Virus record (IMG/VR): IMGVR_UViG_3300030339_000003 | Coordinates: 167,367 to 231,366 of that record | Length of the DNA: 64,000 nucleotides | Source: a virus | Reading direction: 5' to 3' (one strand) | Part shown: positions 52,663 to 60,659 of the stretch, piece after piece | How positions within the stretch are numbered: position 1 is the stretch's first letter | Layout of the letters: each line of letters opens with the position of its first letter | Program-made: the position numbers and the translations under genes | The notes under the pieces: generated by a model | What the model saw: only the letters and a program-made list of their open reading frames with translations | Told to the model about the DNA's origin: nothing | The model's database searches: none

Positions 52663-53190
52663 TTATTGCTTATCGATACTTACCGCAAAATCAGGTAGTA
52701 ATGCTTTGATTGCATTAAGTACAATCGTAGCATGCATGAGTTCGTCAATATAAATATTAACCAAATAATGCATGTGTTTATCTATGCCAACTAAACGTAA
52801 AGTGATGTATTGATCGGCATCAGTAAGTTTTTCATCATCAGCGATTAAAGCTAACGTTCTTTGTTCCTGGCCAGGACGATTAAACATGTGGCGTGGAGCA
52901 TTACTACTGGATGTCACGTAGCTAATATGACCCTTACAACTTAATCCTAGTGGGGCCGCTCTAGCCAATTCATGATACAGCTCCCAGGTATTAAAACGAT
53001 GATCGGTGAGTTCAGATAATTGACGTTCATTAATAATCGTTTCGGAATAGCCTTCATCAAACAAAGACATAAAGTTTATGCTTTCTTTAATTTCCCTGAT
53101 ACTTTTCCGTGTAGCTTTATTGGATTCAATACCAGCTAGTCGGTCGATAATTGTTTTTAATTGGTTAATTAAAAATTCTGATTCTTTCAT
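52663..53190 (-). CDS. Unknown protein (175 aa)
   Basis: A soluble helical protein with charged N-terminal helices (residues 1-55), a central beta segment with one Cys and a hydrophobic C-terminal helix. AAAAGGAG precedes ATG 53190, a strong site. It ends just upstream of the promoter at 52630. No family is recognised. Confidence 0.8.
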   Translation of the reverse strand: MKESEFLINQLKTIIDRLAGIESNKATRKSIREIKESINFMSLFDEGYSETIINERQLSELTDHRFNTWELYHELARAAPLGLSCKGHISYVTSSSNAPRHMFNRPGQEQRTLALIADDEKLTDADQYITLRLVGIDKHMHYLVNIYIDELMHATIVLNAIKALLPDFAVSIDKQ

Positions 53191-53201
53191 GTTAGCTCCT
53201 T

Positions 53202-53666
53202 TTACTTTGGCGTAGAAATTGTTTGAACATCGTGCTGTAGTTTAGTTAACAAATCAACAGCATCAGAATTATGTTCAGCTCCCAATAAAAGTTTTACCAT
53301 CCCTAATACATCCGCTTTAGAATAGACAATGTATAAATTATTATCGTCGAATAATCCTTCTCTCCCGGATTCGTCAAATCCCAATGGATAGTCTTTTTGA
53401 TCCAAGTTATTTTTAAGATTATGCAAAATTTCTTCGTACGCTAATGCGGTAACCGTAAAACAGTCTTCGTTATATGCTGGATGGTCTTCTGGGATGTCGG
53501 TATTAATGCAATTTACGGGCTGATAAACAAAATCGATTTGTTCTTCTCCGTTTGACAATTTACAATGTATTGGGTTTGAACCAATGTCACAATAAGTTTT
53601 ATCAAAATAAGAAAAAATAGTTCCAGCGGGCAGTTTCTTAAAATCTTGATATTTATAAATTTTCAT
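53202..53666 (-). CDS. Unknown acidic protein (154 aa)
   Basis: Acidic (many Asp, Glu) with a Tyr/Asn-rich N-terminus and three Cys. AAGGA precedes ATG 53666. Terminator 53687 lies upstream of it, and the gene runs to 11 bases from the next one. Function unknown. Confidence 0.78.
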   Translation of the reverse strand: MKIYKYQDFKKLPAGTIFSYFDKTYCDIGSNPIHCKLSNGEEQIDFVYQPVNCINTDIPEDHPAYNEDCFTVTALAYEEILHNLKNNLDQKDYPLGFDESGREGLFDDNNLYIVYSKADVLGMVKLLLGAEHNSDAVDLLTKLQHDVQTISTPK

Positions 53667-53686
53667 GTTAAATTCCTTAAATAAAT

Positions 53687-53712
53687 ATATCCTTACCTTA
53701 CGGTAAGGATAT
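53687..53712 (-). terminator. Hairpin terminator
   Basis: 11-bp perfect stem ATATCCTTACC / GGTAAGGATAT with a TTAC loop behind the 34-aa gene, then a T-rich stretch on the minus strand (ATTTATTTAAGG). Confidence 0.88.
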
Positions 53713-53729
53713 AGAGTTAATCAATTTCT

Positions 53730-53834
53730 TTATGAGAACAATGGGGTTTGTTTATTACGCAAGATAATGTCATTGTTAATGATCTTGCGGTAATCTTTAG
53801 TATGGTCTTCGCCATACAGTAAGATCTTGTGCAT
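53730..53834 (-). CDS. 34-aa peptide
   Basis: ATG 53834 overlaps the stop of the membrane-protein gene (TAATG), with GGTGG upstream; TAA at 53730-53732. The product begins MHKILLYGEDHTKDYRK and is polar and basic. The stop-start overlap and terminator behind it make it plausible, but the short length keeps confidence moderate. Function unknown. Confidence 0.6.
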   Translation of the reverse strand: MHKILLYGEDHTKDYRKIINNDIILRNKQTPLFS

Positions 53835-54031
53835 TATTTCCACCCCTTAGATAGTAGGTATATCCCGACAAAAGCAATAACCAAACCAACCATTACTACG
53901 GTAACAGATTTATAACTTTTACGATACCAACCAGGTTTAAAGTCAGTATGATCTTCATCGTAAATAAAGAAAGATATAAACATTAACCCTGCTGCTACAT
54001 ATAAAAGAATGTTGCCAATTTTGTCAGCCAT
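53834..54031 (-). CDS. Two-pass small membrane protein (65 aa)
   Basis: Transmembrane helices at about 7-24 (ILLYVAAGLMFISFFIY) and 42-60 (VTVVMVGLVIAFVGIYLL) are joined by a charged loop. It overlaps the end of the PP-loop ATPase gene by 8 bases, and the two are probably co-translated. The topology would place both ends in the cytosol, or both outside. A membrane anchor or pore-forming accessory of the PP-loop protein is a possibility, without proof. Confidence 0.78.
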   Translation of the reverse strand: MADKIGNILLYVAAGLMFISFFIYDEDHTDFKPGWYRKSYKSVTVVMVGLVIAFVGIYLLSKGWK

Positions 54032-54971
54032 TGGTATCGTCCGCGGTGGTTAAATCATTAGGAGTGTTTTCGGGCGTTGTTTGTGGGTGGTTTTTGTCAT
54101 AATAGTCAATGGCTAAACAAATTCTTTCATGCAATTCCATACACTTTTTGTATTCCTGAAGAAGTGTATCCGAGTCAACAACAGTTTTATTTTTTAGATA
54201 TGCATTTAAATTTAAAAATTTACTTAATAAAAATTCTTCTGGATGTTGCAAATCAGAAGGTTTTGCATAAGAGAACTTATCTGAATCAGCAAAACATCTC
54301 CCGTAATCATTAACAAACAATTGTCTGTTTTCATCCCAATCATTTAAATAATTAGGTAACGGGATATCAGCCGCTTTGTATTCTTCAAGTTTAGCGGGAC
54401 TGACATTTGGACCAATCATGTTTAAAACCAAATAATCTCTTAACCCAGGATTTATTCTTTCATAAACAATACGTTTGGTTAAATTCCACAATGGCGTGAT
54501 AATCGGTATCGGATGAACAGATAAACGAGACAACGGATTAACTGTAATTGGATAATGTTTTAATTCATCGTATTGTTTTTCAGTTAAGTCAGAATAATTA
54601 AGAGACGTTTCATAAGCATCTTCTTTTAACCATCCAGCGACAAAAACCACACTATTGTAAAATTCACGGCCTTGTGCGTCAGTTAACATACATGCAGTGC
54701 GAAACTGTTGGTTTACACGCAGAGATTTATTTTCACCTCTATGCGTGCCAAAAAACGACTTAGGAGAATAAACTAACCAAATACTCGCTTTTGGATAAAG
54801 TTCTGTTAATCGTTTATAAGCTCGATAAATTAATGACGCCTCATAAACTTCAGCTGCGCGACCATTAACACAACCATAAGTCAATTCAACGGCATAACCT
54901 TGTTCAATATACATTTGTGCTAAGTACATTGATTCAACACCGCCACTAAAGGCAACAATAGCCGTTTTCAT
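54024..54971 (-). CDS. PP-loop ATP-pyrophosphatase, QueC-related
   Basis: 315 aa. Residues 8-14 are FSGGVES, the PP-loop of the N-type ATP-pyrophosphatase family (consensus SGGxDS, here with Val-Glu). The segments FVAGWLKEDAYETSLNY and TPLWNLTKRIVYERI follow QueC-like order (nucleotide site, then the P.....K.EI. helix). The QueC zinc tetrad of closely spaced cysteines is absent, so it is not a standard 7-cyano-7-deazaguanine synthase. AGAGGAT precedes ATG 54971. It overlaps the two-pass membrane gene behind it. It may adenylate a carboxylate or nucleoside substrate in defence evasion or DNA modification; the substrate is unknown. Confidence 0.75.
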   Translation of the reverse strand: MKTAIVAFSGGVESMYLAQMYIEQGYAVELTYGCVNGRAAEVYEASLIYRAYKRLTELYPKASIWLVYSPKSFFGTHRGENKSLRVNQQFRTACMLTDAQGREFYNSVVFVAGWLKEDAYETSLNYSDLTEKQYDELKHYPITVNPLSRLSVHPIPIITPLWNLTKRIVYERINPGLRDYLVLNMIGPNVSPAKLEEYKAADIPLPNYLNDWDENRQLFVNDYGRCFADSDKFSYAKPSDLQHPEEFLLSKFLNLNAYLKNKTVVDSDTLLQEYKKCMELHERICLAIDYYDKNHPQTTPENTPNDLTTADDTNG

Positions 54972-54972
54972 A

Positions 54973-55263
54973 TTACTTATCCTCTAAGTCTTTATTAAGT
55001 TTCTTTTCAGCAAAATCGATACAACTAAATATTTGTTTCTTTTCCAAACGTAAATTGGCAACAGTAGTATTTAATCGATTGCCGTTATTAACAGTTTCCC
55101 AGTAAATGGGAGATTCTATTTCAGTTACGTTTAGGTTTTCTAACTTTTCATTATTGCGAATGATGTCTTGTAATAATACGATAAGCTCACTATTAACCTT
55201 AACAAGATTTTTCTTCATTCGGTCAATATCGGCAATACGTTTAAGATGCTCTTGTTTGGTCAT
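54973..55263 (-). CDS. Small coiled-coil protein (96 aa)
   Basis: ATG 55263 has GGTGG upstream; an ATG at 55278 is unlikely. Residues about 5-45 and 65-95 are charged helices with heptad character. It ends 1 base before the PP-loop gene start, so it is likely coupled to it. Function unknown. Confidence 0.75.
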   Translation of the reverse strand: MTKQEHLKRIADIDRMKKNLVKVNSELIVLLQDIIRNNEKLENLNVTEIESPIYWETVNNGNRLNTTVANLRLEKKQIFSCIDFAEKKLNKDLEDK

Positions 55264-55288
55264 TATAACCACCAACAATGAATGTGAT

Positions 55289-55318
55289 TAAAAGGGCGCA
55301 GTTACCCACGCCCATTAA
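55289..55318 (-). terminator. Hairpin behind the 260-aa gene
   Basis: GGGCG / CGCCC stem with AT-rich outer pairs and TTTTAA after it on the minus strand. It is weaker than the others. Confidence 0.6.
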
Positions 55319-55343
55319 AATTACTGATGAGAGACTTAACTCT

Positions 55344-56123
55344 TTAAACTAAAGAAAATTTCTTTGCTTTAGTTGGGTTGGTCAGTAAAACGTAACCCGT
55401 CTTGACTGGGTTTTCGAAGTCTGTGTTATCACCTTCGAATACCATTACACGGCCTGTAGCCGTAATTACATAGTACGATACGTCTTCCTTCTTTTCTTTG
55501 TTGTAGTAGACATTAGCACGACGAACAATCAAACCACAATTGATCACCTTTTTAATATTGTCGTTAGTTGTTGTCTTGACCAAAGTGTAAGTAGTTTCTT
55601 TATGGACACCTTGTTTGATAGAGATCTTTTCTTTCTCTAACAGTTCTTTGACGAAGTCAGGTGTCAAAATAGGTGACATCGGACTAGTACCATGTGCAAT
55701 CATTGTGTTAGTCGCATAGTACGTTTGCATAACGCGATGCTTCATGCTTTCCAAGAACTGGTGACCGAATAACAACGGACGGTCAACACTGTGGTAATTG
55801 TCTTTCTTAAACAGTTGGGTGAAGGACACATTCCCGAAATCCATTTTTAACAGGATCTCTTTATTATCATTAGGAATAATGATAGAAGGCACCAGCAGTT
55901 TGTCAGTGATACCTTTCAACATCATAGAAGAAAGACGAGGCTTGCCGATAAAGCCAGTGTTATTACGGACCAGCTGGGTTGTTACTTGGATACGCATAAT
56001 GCCATCAGTCGCAGTTACTACGGACAATGAATCTGCGATCTTACCATCATCAAAGAAACCACCCACGTTATGCAGGTTATGATGGAAACAGACCAGATGC
56101 GCAACACCAGTTTTTGTTGTCAT
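55344..56123 (-). CDS. Unknown early protein (259 aa)
   Basis: ATG 56123 has AAAGG upstream and lies just behind the stop of the ParB-like gene; the longer frame to 56180 would overlap that gene without a ribosome site. A beta-rich, Lys-rich protein with the N-terminal segment LVCFHHNLHNVGGFFDD containing a His cluster. No family is recognised. The final residues are NPTKAKKFSLV. Confidence 0.8.
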   Translation of the reverse strand: MTTKTGVAHLVCFHHNLHNVGGFFDDGKIADSLSVVTATDGIMRIQVTTQLVRNNTGFIGKPRLSSMMLKGITDKLLVPSIIIPNDNKEILLKMDFGNVSFTQLFKKDNYHSVDRPLLFGHQFLESMKHRVMQTYYATNTMIAHGTSPMSPILTPDFVKELLEKEKISIKQGVHKETTYTLVKTTTNDNIKKVINCGLIVRRANVYYNKEKKEDVSYYVITATGRVMVFEGDNTDFENPVKTGYVLLTNPTKAKKFSLV

Positions 56124-56148
56124 TGTTTTATTGCCTTTTGTTGTGGGA

Positions 56149-56634
56149 TTAAGAAACTTTACAAGACTTAATATCATCATAAGTCATGACACGAGCATGT
56201 ATTTTAGTACGACCGTTTAACGACGCTTTCATGATACGATTAAATCCATCTAATACTCTCCAACGTCCGTTGTGTCGGATAACTAAAATAGGGTATACTG
56301 TTTTTGCTGCCTCCACTTTTTCTTTAGTAATTGATGAAAATAACAAAGCGTGCATGACGTCCATAAGTGGGAAATCCACAATAGGTTTAACACTACCAGC
56401 GGCTCTTAATAATAGCGGTGAATATTTGTCGCCCAAAAACAAAACATTATCTTCAAGATTAAAGAATGTTTCACTTTTTGTTGGGTCAGACAACAGTGAC
56501 ATATGCAATTGGGCGAGTTCTTGAAGAGACATATTCTTTTCAGGTTCAATACCCAACCAAGTTACTTTGGAAATAATGTTACCATTACCTCTAACAATGT
56601 GACGAGCTTGATCTACTTTCTTTTCTTCTTGCAT
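56149..56634 (-). CDS. ParB-like nuclease-fold protein (161 aa)
   Basis: Residues about 113-150, from YPILVIRHNGRWRVLDGF through NRIMKASLNG to HARVM, follow the ParB/Srx N-terminal pattern (P..V.......V.DG..R..A........). The stretch DGFNRIMKA (129-137) is the phosphate-binding turn. There is no HTH domain, so it is a stand-alone ParB-like domain as found in nucleases, CTPases and phage anti-restriction or methyltransferase-linked proteins. GAGGC precedes ATG 56634, which lies 22 bases inside the preceding gene. It probably acts on DNA or a nucleotide in the early phase. Confidence 0.7.
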   Translation of the reverse strand: MQEEKKVDQARHIVRGNGNIISKVTWLGIEPEKNMSLQELAQLHMSLLSDPTKSETFFNLEDNVLFLGDKYSPLLLRAAGSVKPIVDFPLMDVMHALLFSSITKEKVEAAKTVYPILVIRHNGRWRVLDGFNRIMKASLNGRTKIHARVMTYDDIKSCKVS

Positions 56635-56894
56635 GGATTGCCTCTGCGTTTACTGGAACATGTTGCTAATTTAGGTGGACGTAATGAAACAGGTTTACGG
56701 TAATAATGTTTTCTTTGAAGTCGAACTATTCCTTTAATGGCTTTACGAAATGAATTACCAATGTTTTTAACCGCCTGTTCTAAATCGGTTAGACCTTCAT
56801 CGACACTTGCAATACATTCTGCAATATAGGTATCGTCCCAATTTGCCTCTTCAACAATTATAAACTCTTCATCGAAATTAGTAACTTCGCCCAT
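56613..56894 (-). CDS. Small protein with basic C-terminal tail (93 aa)
   Basis: ATG 56894 has GGAGG at 4 bases beyond the usual spacing, a strong site; a longer frame overlaps the upstream gene and is rejected. The N-terminal half is acidic. The C-terminal half is strongly basic and contains CSSKRRGNPCKKKRK. It overlaps the ParB-like gene by 22 bases. The asymmetric charge suggests binding to a nucleic acid. Function unknown. Confidence 0.78.
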   Translation of the reverse strand: MGEVTNFDEEFIIVEEANWDDTYIAECIASVDEGLTDLEQAVKNIGNSFRKAIKGIVRLQRKHYYRKPVSLRPPKLATCSSKRRGNPCKKKRK

Positions 56895-56904
56895 AATGCC
56901 TCCA

Positions 56905-57336
56905 CTACCAACGTTTAGTTTTATTATTACCCATTTTAAAACGAGTAGGATGTAATTGACCCGTGTGTTGATCGAAATGCTTTCTTTTACCAGGCGCGTA
57001 TGATTGTAAACTTTGGCTGGTAGGTAAATTGATTTCCATAAGCTTAGCGCGCTCTTGGATATCACGATAGGTTTGTCGACCCATATGCTGGATTGTCTGG
57101 AGACTAGGTCCTGCGCCCAACACAACCGTTCTGGTAACATGTGGTTGTGAATGATGATATTGGAAATCTTTGAGTTCAGATTCTTTTACGCATACCACAT
57201 TAACCCGGATTTCGTTATCCAAACATTCTTTAAAGAAAGCTTCAGTGTTTGGAATTTGAACACCTTGTTCGTCAAACAAAACAACTTCATTAGTTATTTC
57301 ACTGGACGCCATAGTCACATTAACACTTTTGCACAT
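56905..57336 (-). CDS. Unknown protein with C-terminal KTKRW (143 aa)
   Basis: ATG 57336 has GGTGG upstream and follows the stop of the 136-aa gene; a longer frame is rejected. The C-terminal part is basic and His-rich (GKRKHFDQHTGQLHP) and ends NKTKRW, the same terminal motif as its neighbour at 57338. Middle: VTRTVVLGAGPSLQTIQHMG, a Gly-rich turn that could bind a nucleotide. No family is recognised. Confidence 0.78.
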   Translation of the reverse strand: MCKSVNVTMASSEITNEVVLFDEQGVQIPNTEAFFKECLDNEIRVNVVCVKESELKDFQYHHSQPHVTRTVVLGAGPSLQTIQHMGRQTYRDIQERAKLMEINLPTSQSLQSYAPGKRKHFDQHTGQLHPTRFKMGNNKTKRW

Positions 57337-57337
57337 A

Positions 57338-57748
57338 TTACCACCGTTTAGTTTTGCGATTAACATCTTTAAAGTATGTTTCATGAACCCACACTTTAGC
57401 TTGACGCTTGGCTGTTTTTTCAATGACTCGCTGACGTGGTTCCCACACAATAACAATGTCACTGTTATTCACAACGATCAACGTAAAGTTATCATCAACA
57501 TCATGATCGTCGATAAAGTCATTAACATCTTCAACTAACGCATCCAGGTCAATACGTTCTTTATGTGATATGTTAACTACGTTACCTGTTTTACGTTTGG
57601 TCATATCACCAGCAGACCATTCTTTTGAATGATAATTGAATACCATTCCACCAAATCCCACTGTACCAATTAGTGTGCTAAAATACACTGGAGATTCATC
57701 AGTCAAAAAATTATTGATGAAGTCTTTAAGCTTTTCACCTGGAGTCAT
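57338..57748 (-). CDS. Unknown protein with C-terminal KTKRW (136 aa)
   Basis: A soluble alpha/beta protein: DVNDFIDDHDVDDNFTLIVV gives a strand-helix unit with several Asp. It ends NRKTKRW, shared with the next protein. AAAGGG precedes ATG 57748. It is second behind the early promoter at 58475, following the HD gene. No family is recognised. Confidence 0.78.
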   Translation of the reverse strand: MTPGEKLKDFINNFLTDESPVYFSTLIGTVGFGGMVFNYHSKEWSAGDMTKRKTGNVVNISHKERIDLDALVEDVNDFIDDHDVDDNFTLIVVNNSDIVIVWEPRQRVIEKTAKRQAKVWVHETYFKDVNRKTKRW

Positions 57749-57753
57749 TTCAA

Positions 57754-58431
57754 TTACCCTTTAAAGTTGGTCGCAACATGATCTTTGACTGTTGACATTA
57801 ACAATGGTTTGTTATCTACAACTGAGATAATATTTTTAATAATATCTTTGTTTAATTCAAAACCAAATTCAGGATAAGAACTCCACATGTATCCTGTCTT
57901 TTCTGACAACTTGTCAACCAAATGATCAACAATTTCATTGACCAAATCTTCTTTACTAATAACTCCCCATGCAACTCTTGCTTTCATGCAGCGATCGATA
58001 AGGTCAGTAAGGTCTAATTTACCACGATCTGCTAAAGCTACGTATTCTGAATAGACAGAAGAGTGTACGCCTTTATAACTAGCACGGTGTTCATAACACG
58101 TTTTAGCGATCAACATGGTTTCTTGTTCATTAAACATTTTTGGTGCGTGAATGTCTAAATAACGGAAAGCTAAACCAAAAGAAATCTGGTGATGTGTTTC
58201 ACGATCATAACGGCAACCCAAATCGTGCATTAAACAACCTGCTAAAATAATACTAATTTCTTTTTTAGTAAACTTACCTGCAGCTAATTCCAAACCATAC
58301 GCGCATACATTATAAACATGGTCTACATTATGCGCGGGATCATTACACTTCACGCTAACATAACACGCTTCAATTAAACCCGCTGGTAAATAAGTACCTA
58401 ATAAATCATGATAGTTTTTTGACGATTTCAT
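57754..58431 (-). CDS. HD-domain metal-dependent phosphohydrolase (225 aa)
   Basis: Metal ligands in HD order: HNVDH (His38 candidate), CLMHD (His69-Asp70), YEHR (His115) and ALADRG (Asp135), with the usual spacing of small HD phosphohydrolases that hydrolyse nucleotides or signalling molecules. AT-rich codons. GAAGAGA precedes ATG 58431 and the early promoter lies 44 bases upstream. An early phage HD enzyme could degrade a host defence or signalling nucleotide, or a dNTP; the sequence does not tell which. Confidence 0.82.
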   Translation of the reverse strand: MKSSKNYHDLLGTYLPAGLIEACYVSVKCNDPAHNVDHVYNVCAYGLELAAGKFTKKEISIILAGCLMHDLGCRYDRETHHQISFGLAFRYLDIHAPKMFNEQETMLIAKTCYEHRASYKGVHSSVYSEYVALADRGKLDLTDLIDRCMKARVAWGVISKEDLVNEIVDHLVDKLSEKTGYMWSSYPEFGFELNKDIIKNIISVVDNKPLLMSTVKDHVATNFKG

Positions 58432-58474
58432 TCTATTCTCTTCTTAAAAATATAAAGGTTACCAATACTAATTG

Positions 58475-58482
58475 ATAATATA
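58475..58482 (-). promoter_or_regulatory. phiKZ-type early promoter element (variant)
   Basis: Minus strand TTTTAAATCTATATTATCAAT reads TATATTAT, one base off the core, 44 bases before the HD gene and upstream of the divergent fibre gene at 58544. Confidence 0.78.
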
Positions 58483-58543
58483 GATTTAAAATATTTTGTA
58501 TTTTGATGATTTTATGTCTCCAATCTTTCAAAAGGAACATTAA

Positions 58544-59716
58544 GTGAGCAAGTTGATTAATCTTTTAACGGATCCCGTGCTGTACAACGGTAAAACATTA
58601 TACCCTTCTCAAAAGAGCAAATTGGATGCTCTGACTGGTGATGATTTTACTGTTTCTAATTTACAAAATATAGATTATTACAATAATGGTTATCAAGCGG
58701 ATTTAATTACAACCGACGGGTTCGTTAGAGCTTCCGCTCAAAAGTGGAATTCCGCCATTCCTGTTAATTTAAAGAATGTGCAAACAAATGGTGTTGCGGG
58801 TAACTTATTGGATTGTATCCAACAACCGTCAAATGCTATTACTTACACTATTGACGGCAATGTAAAGAACGTATATATTTGTGTGGTTGATGGTGCCGAT
58901 GACGCTCAAGTATTAGCAGGGTTACAAACAGGATTGGGGATCGCATTAACTACAGATGATTATACATTATCTACCCCAGCAGCTAATACACCTAATTATC
59001 GTAAAGTTGTTTTTAAATCACCATATTTAGTTGGAAATGTGTATGTTGTTTCTACACGTTTTGAAAGCGCCATATTTGTTACTTTACCAAATCTTAATAT
59101 TGGGCGGGTCACGTACACCGCCACGCAACAAACTCCTTCAGTAGATAAACTTACTGTAGCCTCGGCATTAGCTTGGAATGCTTATTATGCGTCATGGAAT
59201 TCAACTGTCAGTTTAGAAGACATGACTAACCGTTTATCTGGCAATATGTACAACCAATTAGTATTCTTTAATGAACTATATACGTTATATAGTGGCGGCA
59301 CAGGCAATACTTATTTTAATTGTAAAAACGGTTTAATTGACGGCTCCAATACTTGGGGTTATAATAAGTTGACTTACACTGTTTCATTATTTGCTGATTC
59401 TGATTGGTTTGATTTTATTCCTTTAAGCAATTTAGACGACCTAGCGACTATGGATAAAGAAGGTTTTTATTCGGTAGCCGATCAATCCACATTTAAGTTT
59501 TGGTTAATGGTTGATGCAAATTCTGGTGCAATTAACACCATGTTGAACAAACATAGTGAAAAGATTTATTTCATGCCAGAAGACTACGATTTTAGTATTA
59601 GTGGCTCTGGTGATAATGGAATTCCGCAACCAACTTATAAGTATCGTGGTCGCTTTACAATGACCAATGCAATTATGCAAGACGGTTCAATATATGTAAG
59701 ATGGATTGGTGAATAA
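58544..59716 (+). CDS. Fibre- or tail-associated virion protein (390 aa)
   Basis: GTG start at 58544 with AGGA 8 bases upstream. Asn/Thr/Tyr/Ser-rich with regular beta-prone stretches, no enzyme motif and a C-terminal SIYVRWIGE. It lies on the plus strand facing the minus-strand fibre array, with a bidirectional terminator between. Composition is that of tail fibre or baseplate proteins. It does not share the RGDWE motif of the array. Confidence 0.78.
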   Translation: MSKLINLLTDPVLYNGKTLYPSQKSKLDALTGDDFTVSNLQNIDYYNNGYQADLITTDGFVRASAQKWNSAIPVNLKNVQTNGVAGNLLDCIQQPSNAITYTIDGNVKNVYICVVDGADDAQVLAGLQTGLGIALTTDDYTLSTPAANTPNYRKVVFKSPYLVGNVYVVSTRFESAIFVTLPNLNIGRVTYTATQQTPSVDKLTVASALAWNAYYASWNSTVSLEDMTNRLSGNMYNQLVFFNELYTLYSGGTGNTYFNCKNGLIDGSNTWGYNKLTYTVSLFADSDWFDFIPLSNLDDLATMDKEGFYSVADQSTFKFWLMVDANSGAINTMLNKHSEKIYFMPEDYDFSISGSGDNGIPQPTYKYRGRFTMTNAIMQDGSIYVRWIGE

Positions 59717-59728
59717 TAAACATTAAAA

Positions 59729-59760
59729 TATATACTCTCAGCGTAAGCTGAGAGTATATA
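59729..59760. terminator. Bidirectional hairpin terminator
   Basis: 14-bp perfect stem TATATACTCTCAGC / GCTGAGAGTATATA with a GTAA loop, between converging genes. Confidence 0.9.
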
Positions 59761-59763
59761 GAG

Positions 59764-60657
59764 TTATAGTTGTAATTCAAATACAACACAAGTCATTGTA
59801 TTTGTTGTTGTTGTCATGTTCCATGTGCCGCCAACATTATTATTATTTGCTATTGCCGACATAGCCAATGGTGTGCTAGCTGCTTTATAATTTCCTGCAA
59901 TTATCCATGGGCTTCCTGATGGCAATGACAATACCAAATCTGAACATTTTGGAATATCAAATTGTAAAGAACGTAATCCCGACATGGTTGCAAATAACGC
60001 TGCCATTTCTGATTTTGCATAAGTATCGTCAAAATTAGTTAGCAGACCGTTACTTCCGGTAATGAATTCACCAAAGGGATTTATTTCGGTGGTGAACTTA
60101 TTGGTGACGTAAGGAAATCTGGCAAGGTAATTAAAGTCATTTAAAGAAACAATTACCCCGTTCGTCACCCTGTCTGTTCCAGCGGCAGGAAATAACTTAC
60201 TCATCACATTAACGGCGTAACCCTGACAATAATAAGAATTAGCAAAATAAATAATACGTCCGTTTATAATCCATTTAAACCATTTAAGTGGGTTTGTGTA
60301 GGGCGGAGGTCCCGCTATCGCTCTTACATCGGTATACGATGGAAGTAATGAAGCATCTACCTCACCAAAATACCCAACTTCCCAATCACCCCTAATTGGA
60401 ACGGCGTTACCGGGTCCTGCATTTGGGAAGTTAGCCAGCGGGATAACAATAGAAGATCCGGTACTTTCATTCAGTGTATTTAATACTTTATAAAAATATA
60501 CCGTATTATCCAAAGCCGAGGTGTCTATATATGAAGTTGTTCCGTGCTCGATAGTTGCTAATGTATTAAACGTGCCATTTCTTGTATCGCTTCGCTGTAC
60601 GATGACTACCTCTTCAGGGTCAAAAACATGCTCAAGCCAATTAACAATAATAGACAT
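59764..60657 (-). CDS. Fibre-like paralogue 1 (297 aa)
   Basis: Residues 1-75 form a fibronectin-III-like beta sandwich (W...QRSDTRNGTF...TSYIDTS...VYFYKV). Then comes the family block IRGDWEVGYFGEV (about 89-101), KWFKWIINGRIIFFANSYY and RFPYVTNKFTTEINP. The C-terminus ends VVFELQL. It is similar in layout to the four genes behind it but with low identity, the mark of receptor-facing surfaces that diversify. Last gene of the minus array; terminator after it. Confidence 0.85.
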   Translation of the reverse strand: MSIIVNWLEHVFDPEEVVIVQRSDTRNGTFNTLATIEHGTTSYIDTSALDNTVYFYKVLNTLNESTGSSIVIPLANFPNAGPGNAVPIRGDWEVGYFGEVDASLLPSYTDVRAIAGPPPYTNPLKWFKWIINGRIIYFANSYYCQGYAVNVMSKLFPAAGTDRVTNGVIVSLNDFNYLARFPYVTNKFTTEINPFGEFITGSNGLLTNFDDTYAKSEMAALFATMSGLRSLQFDIPKCSDLVLSLPSGSPWIIAGNYKAASTPLAMSAIANNNNVGGTWNMTTTTNTMTCVVFELQL

Positions 60658-60659
60658 AA

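Noticed and set aside
54024-54971. True queC gene for deazaguanine synthesis
   Set aside because: The zinc-binding cysteines are missing and no other deazaguanine gene (queD, queE, folE or dpdA type) is in the window.
56613-57140. Longer frame (175 aa) for the 93-aa gene
   Set aside because: The extra 82 codons lie within the upstream gene in another frame and have no ribosome site; GGAGG before ATG 56894 decides the start.
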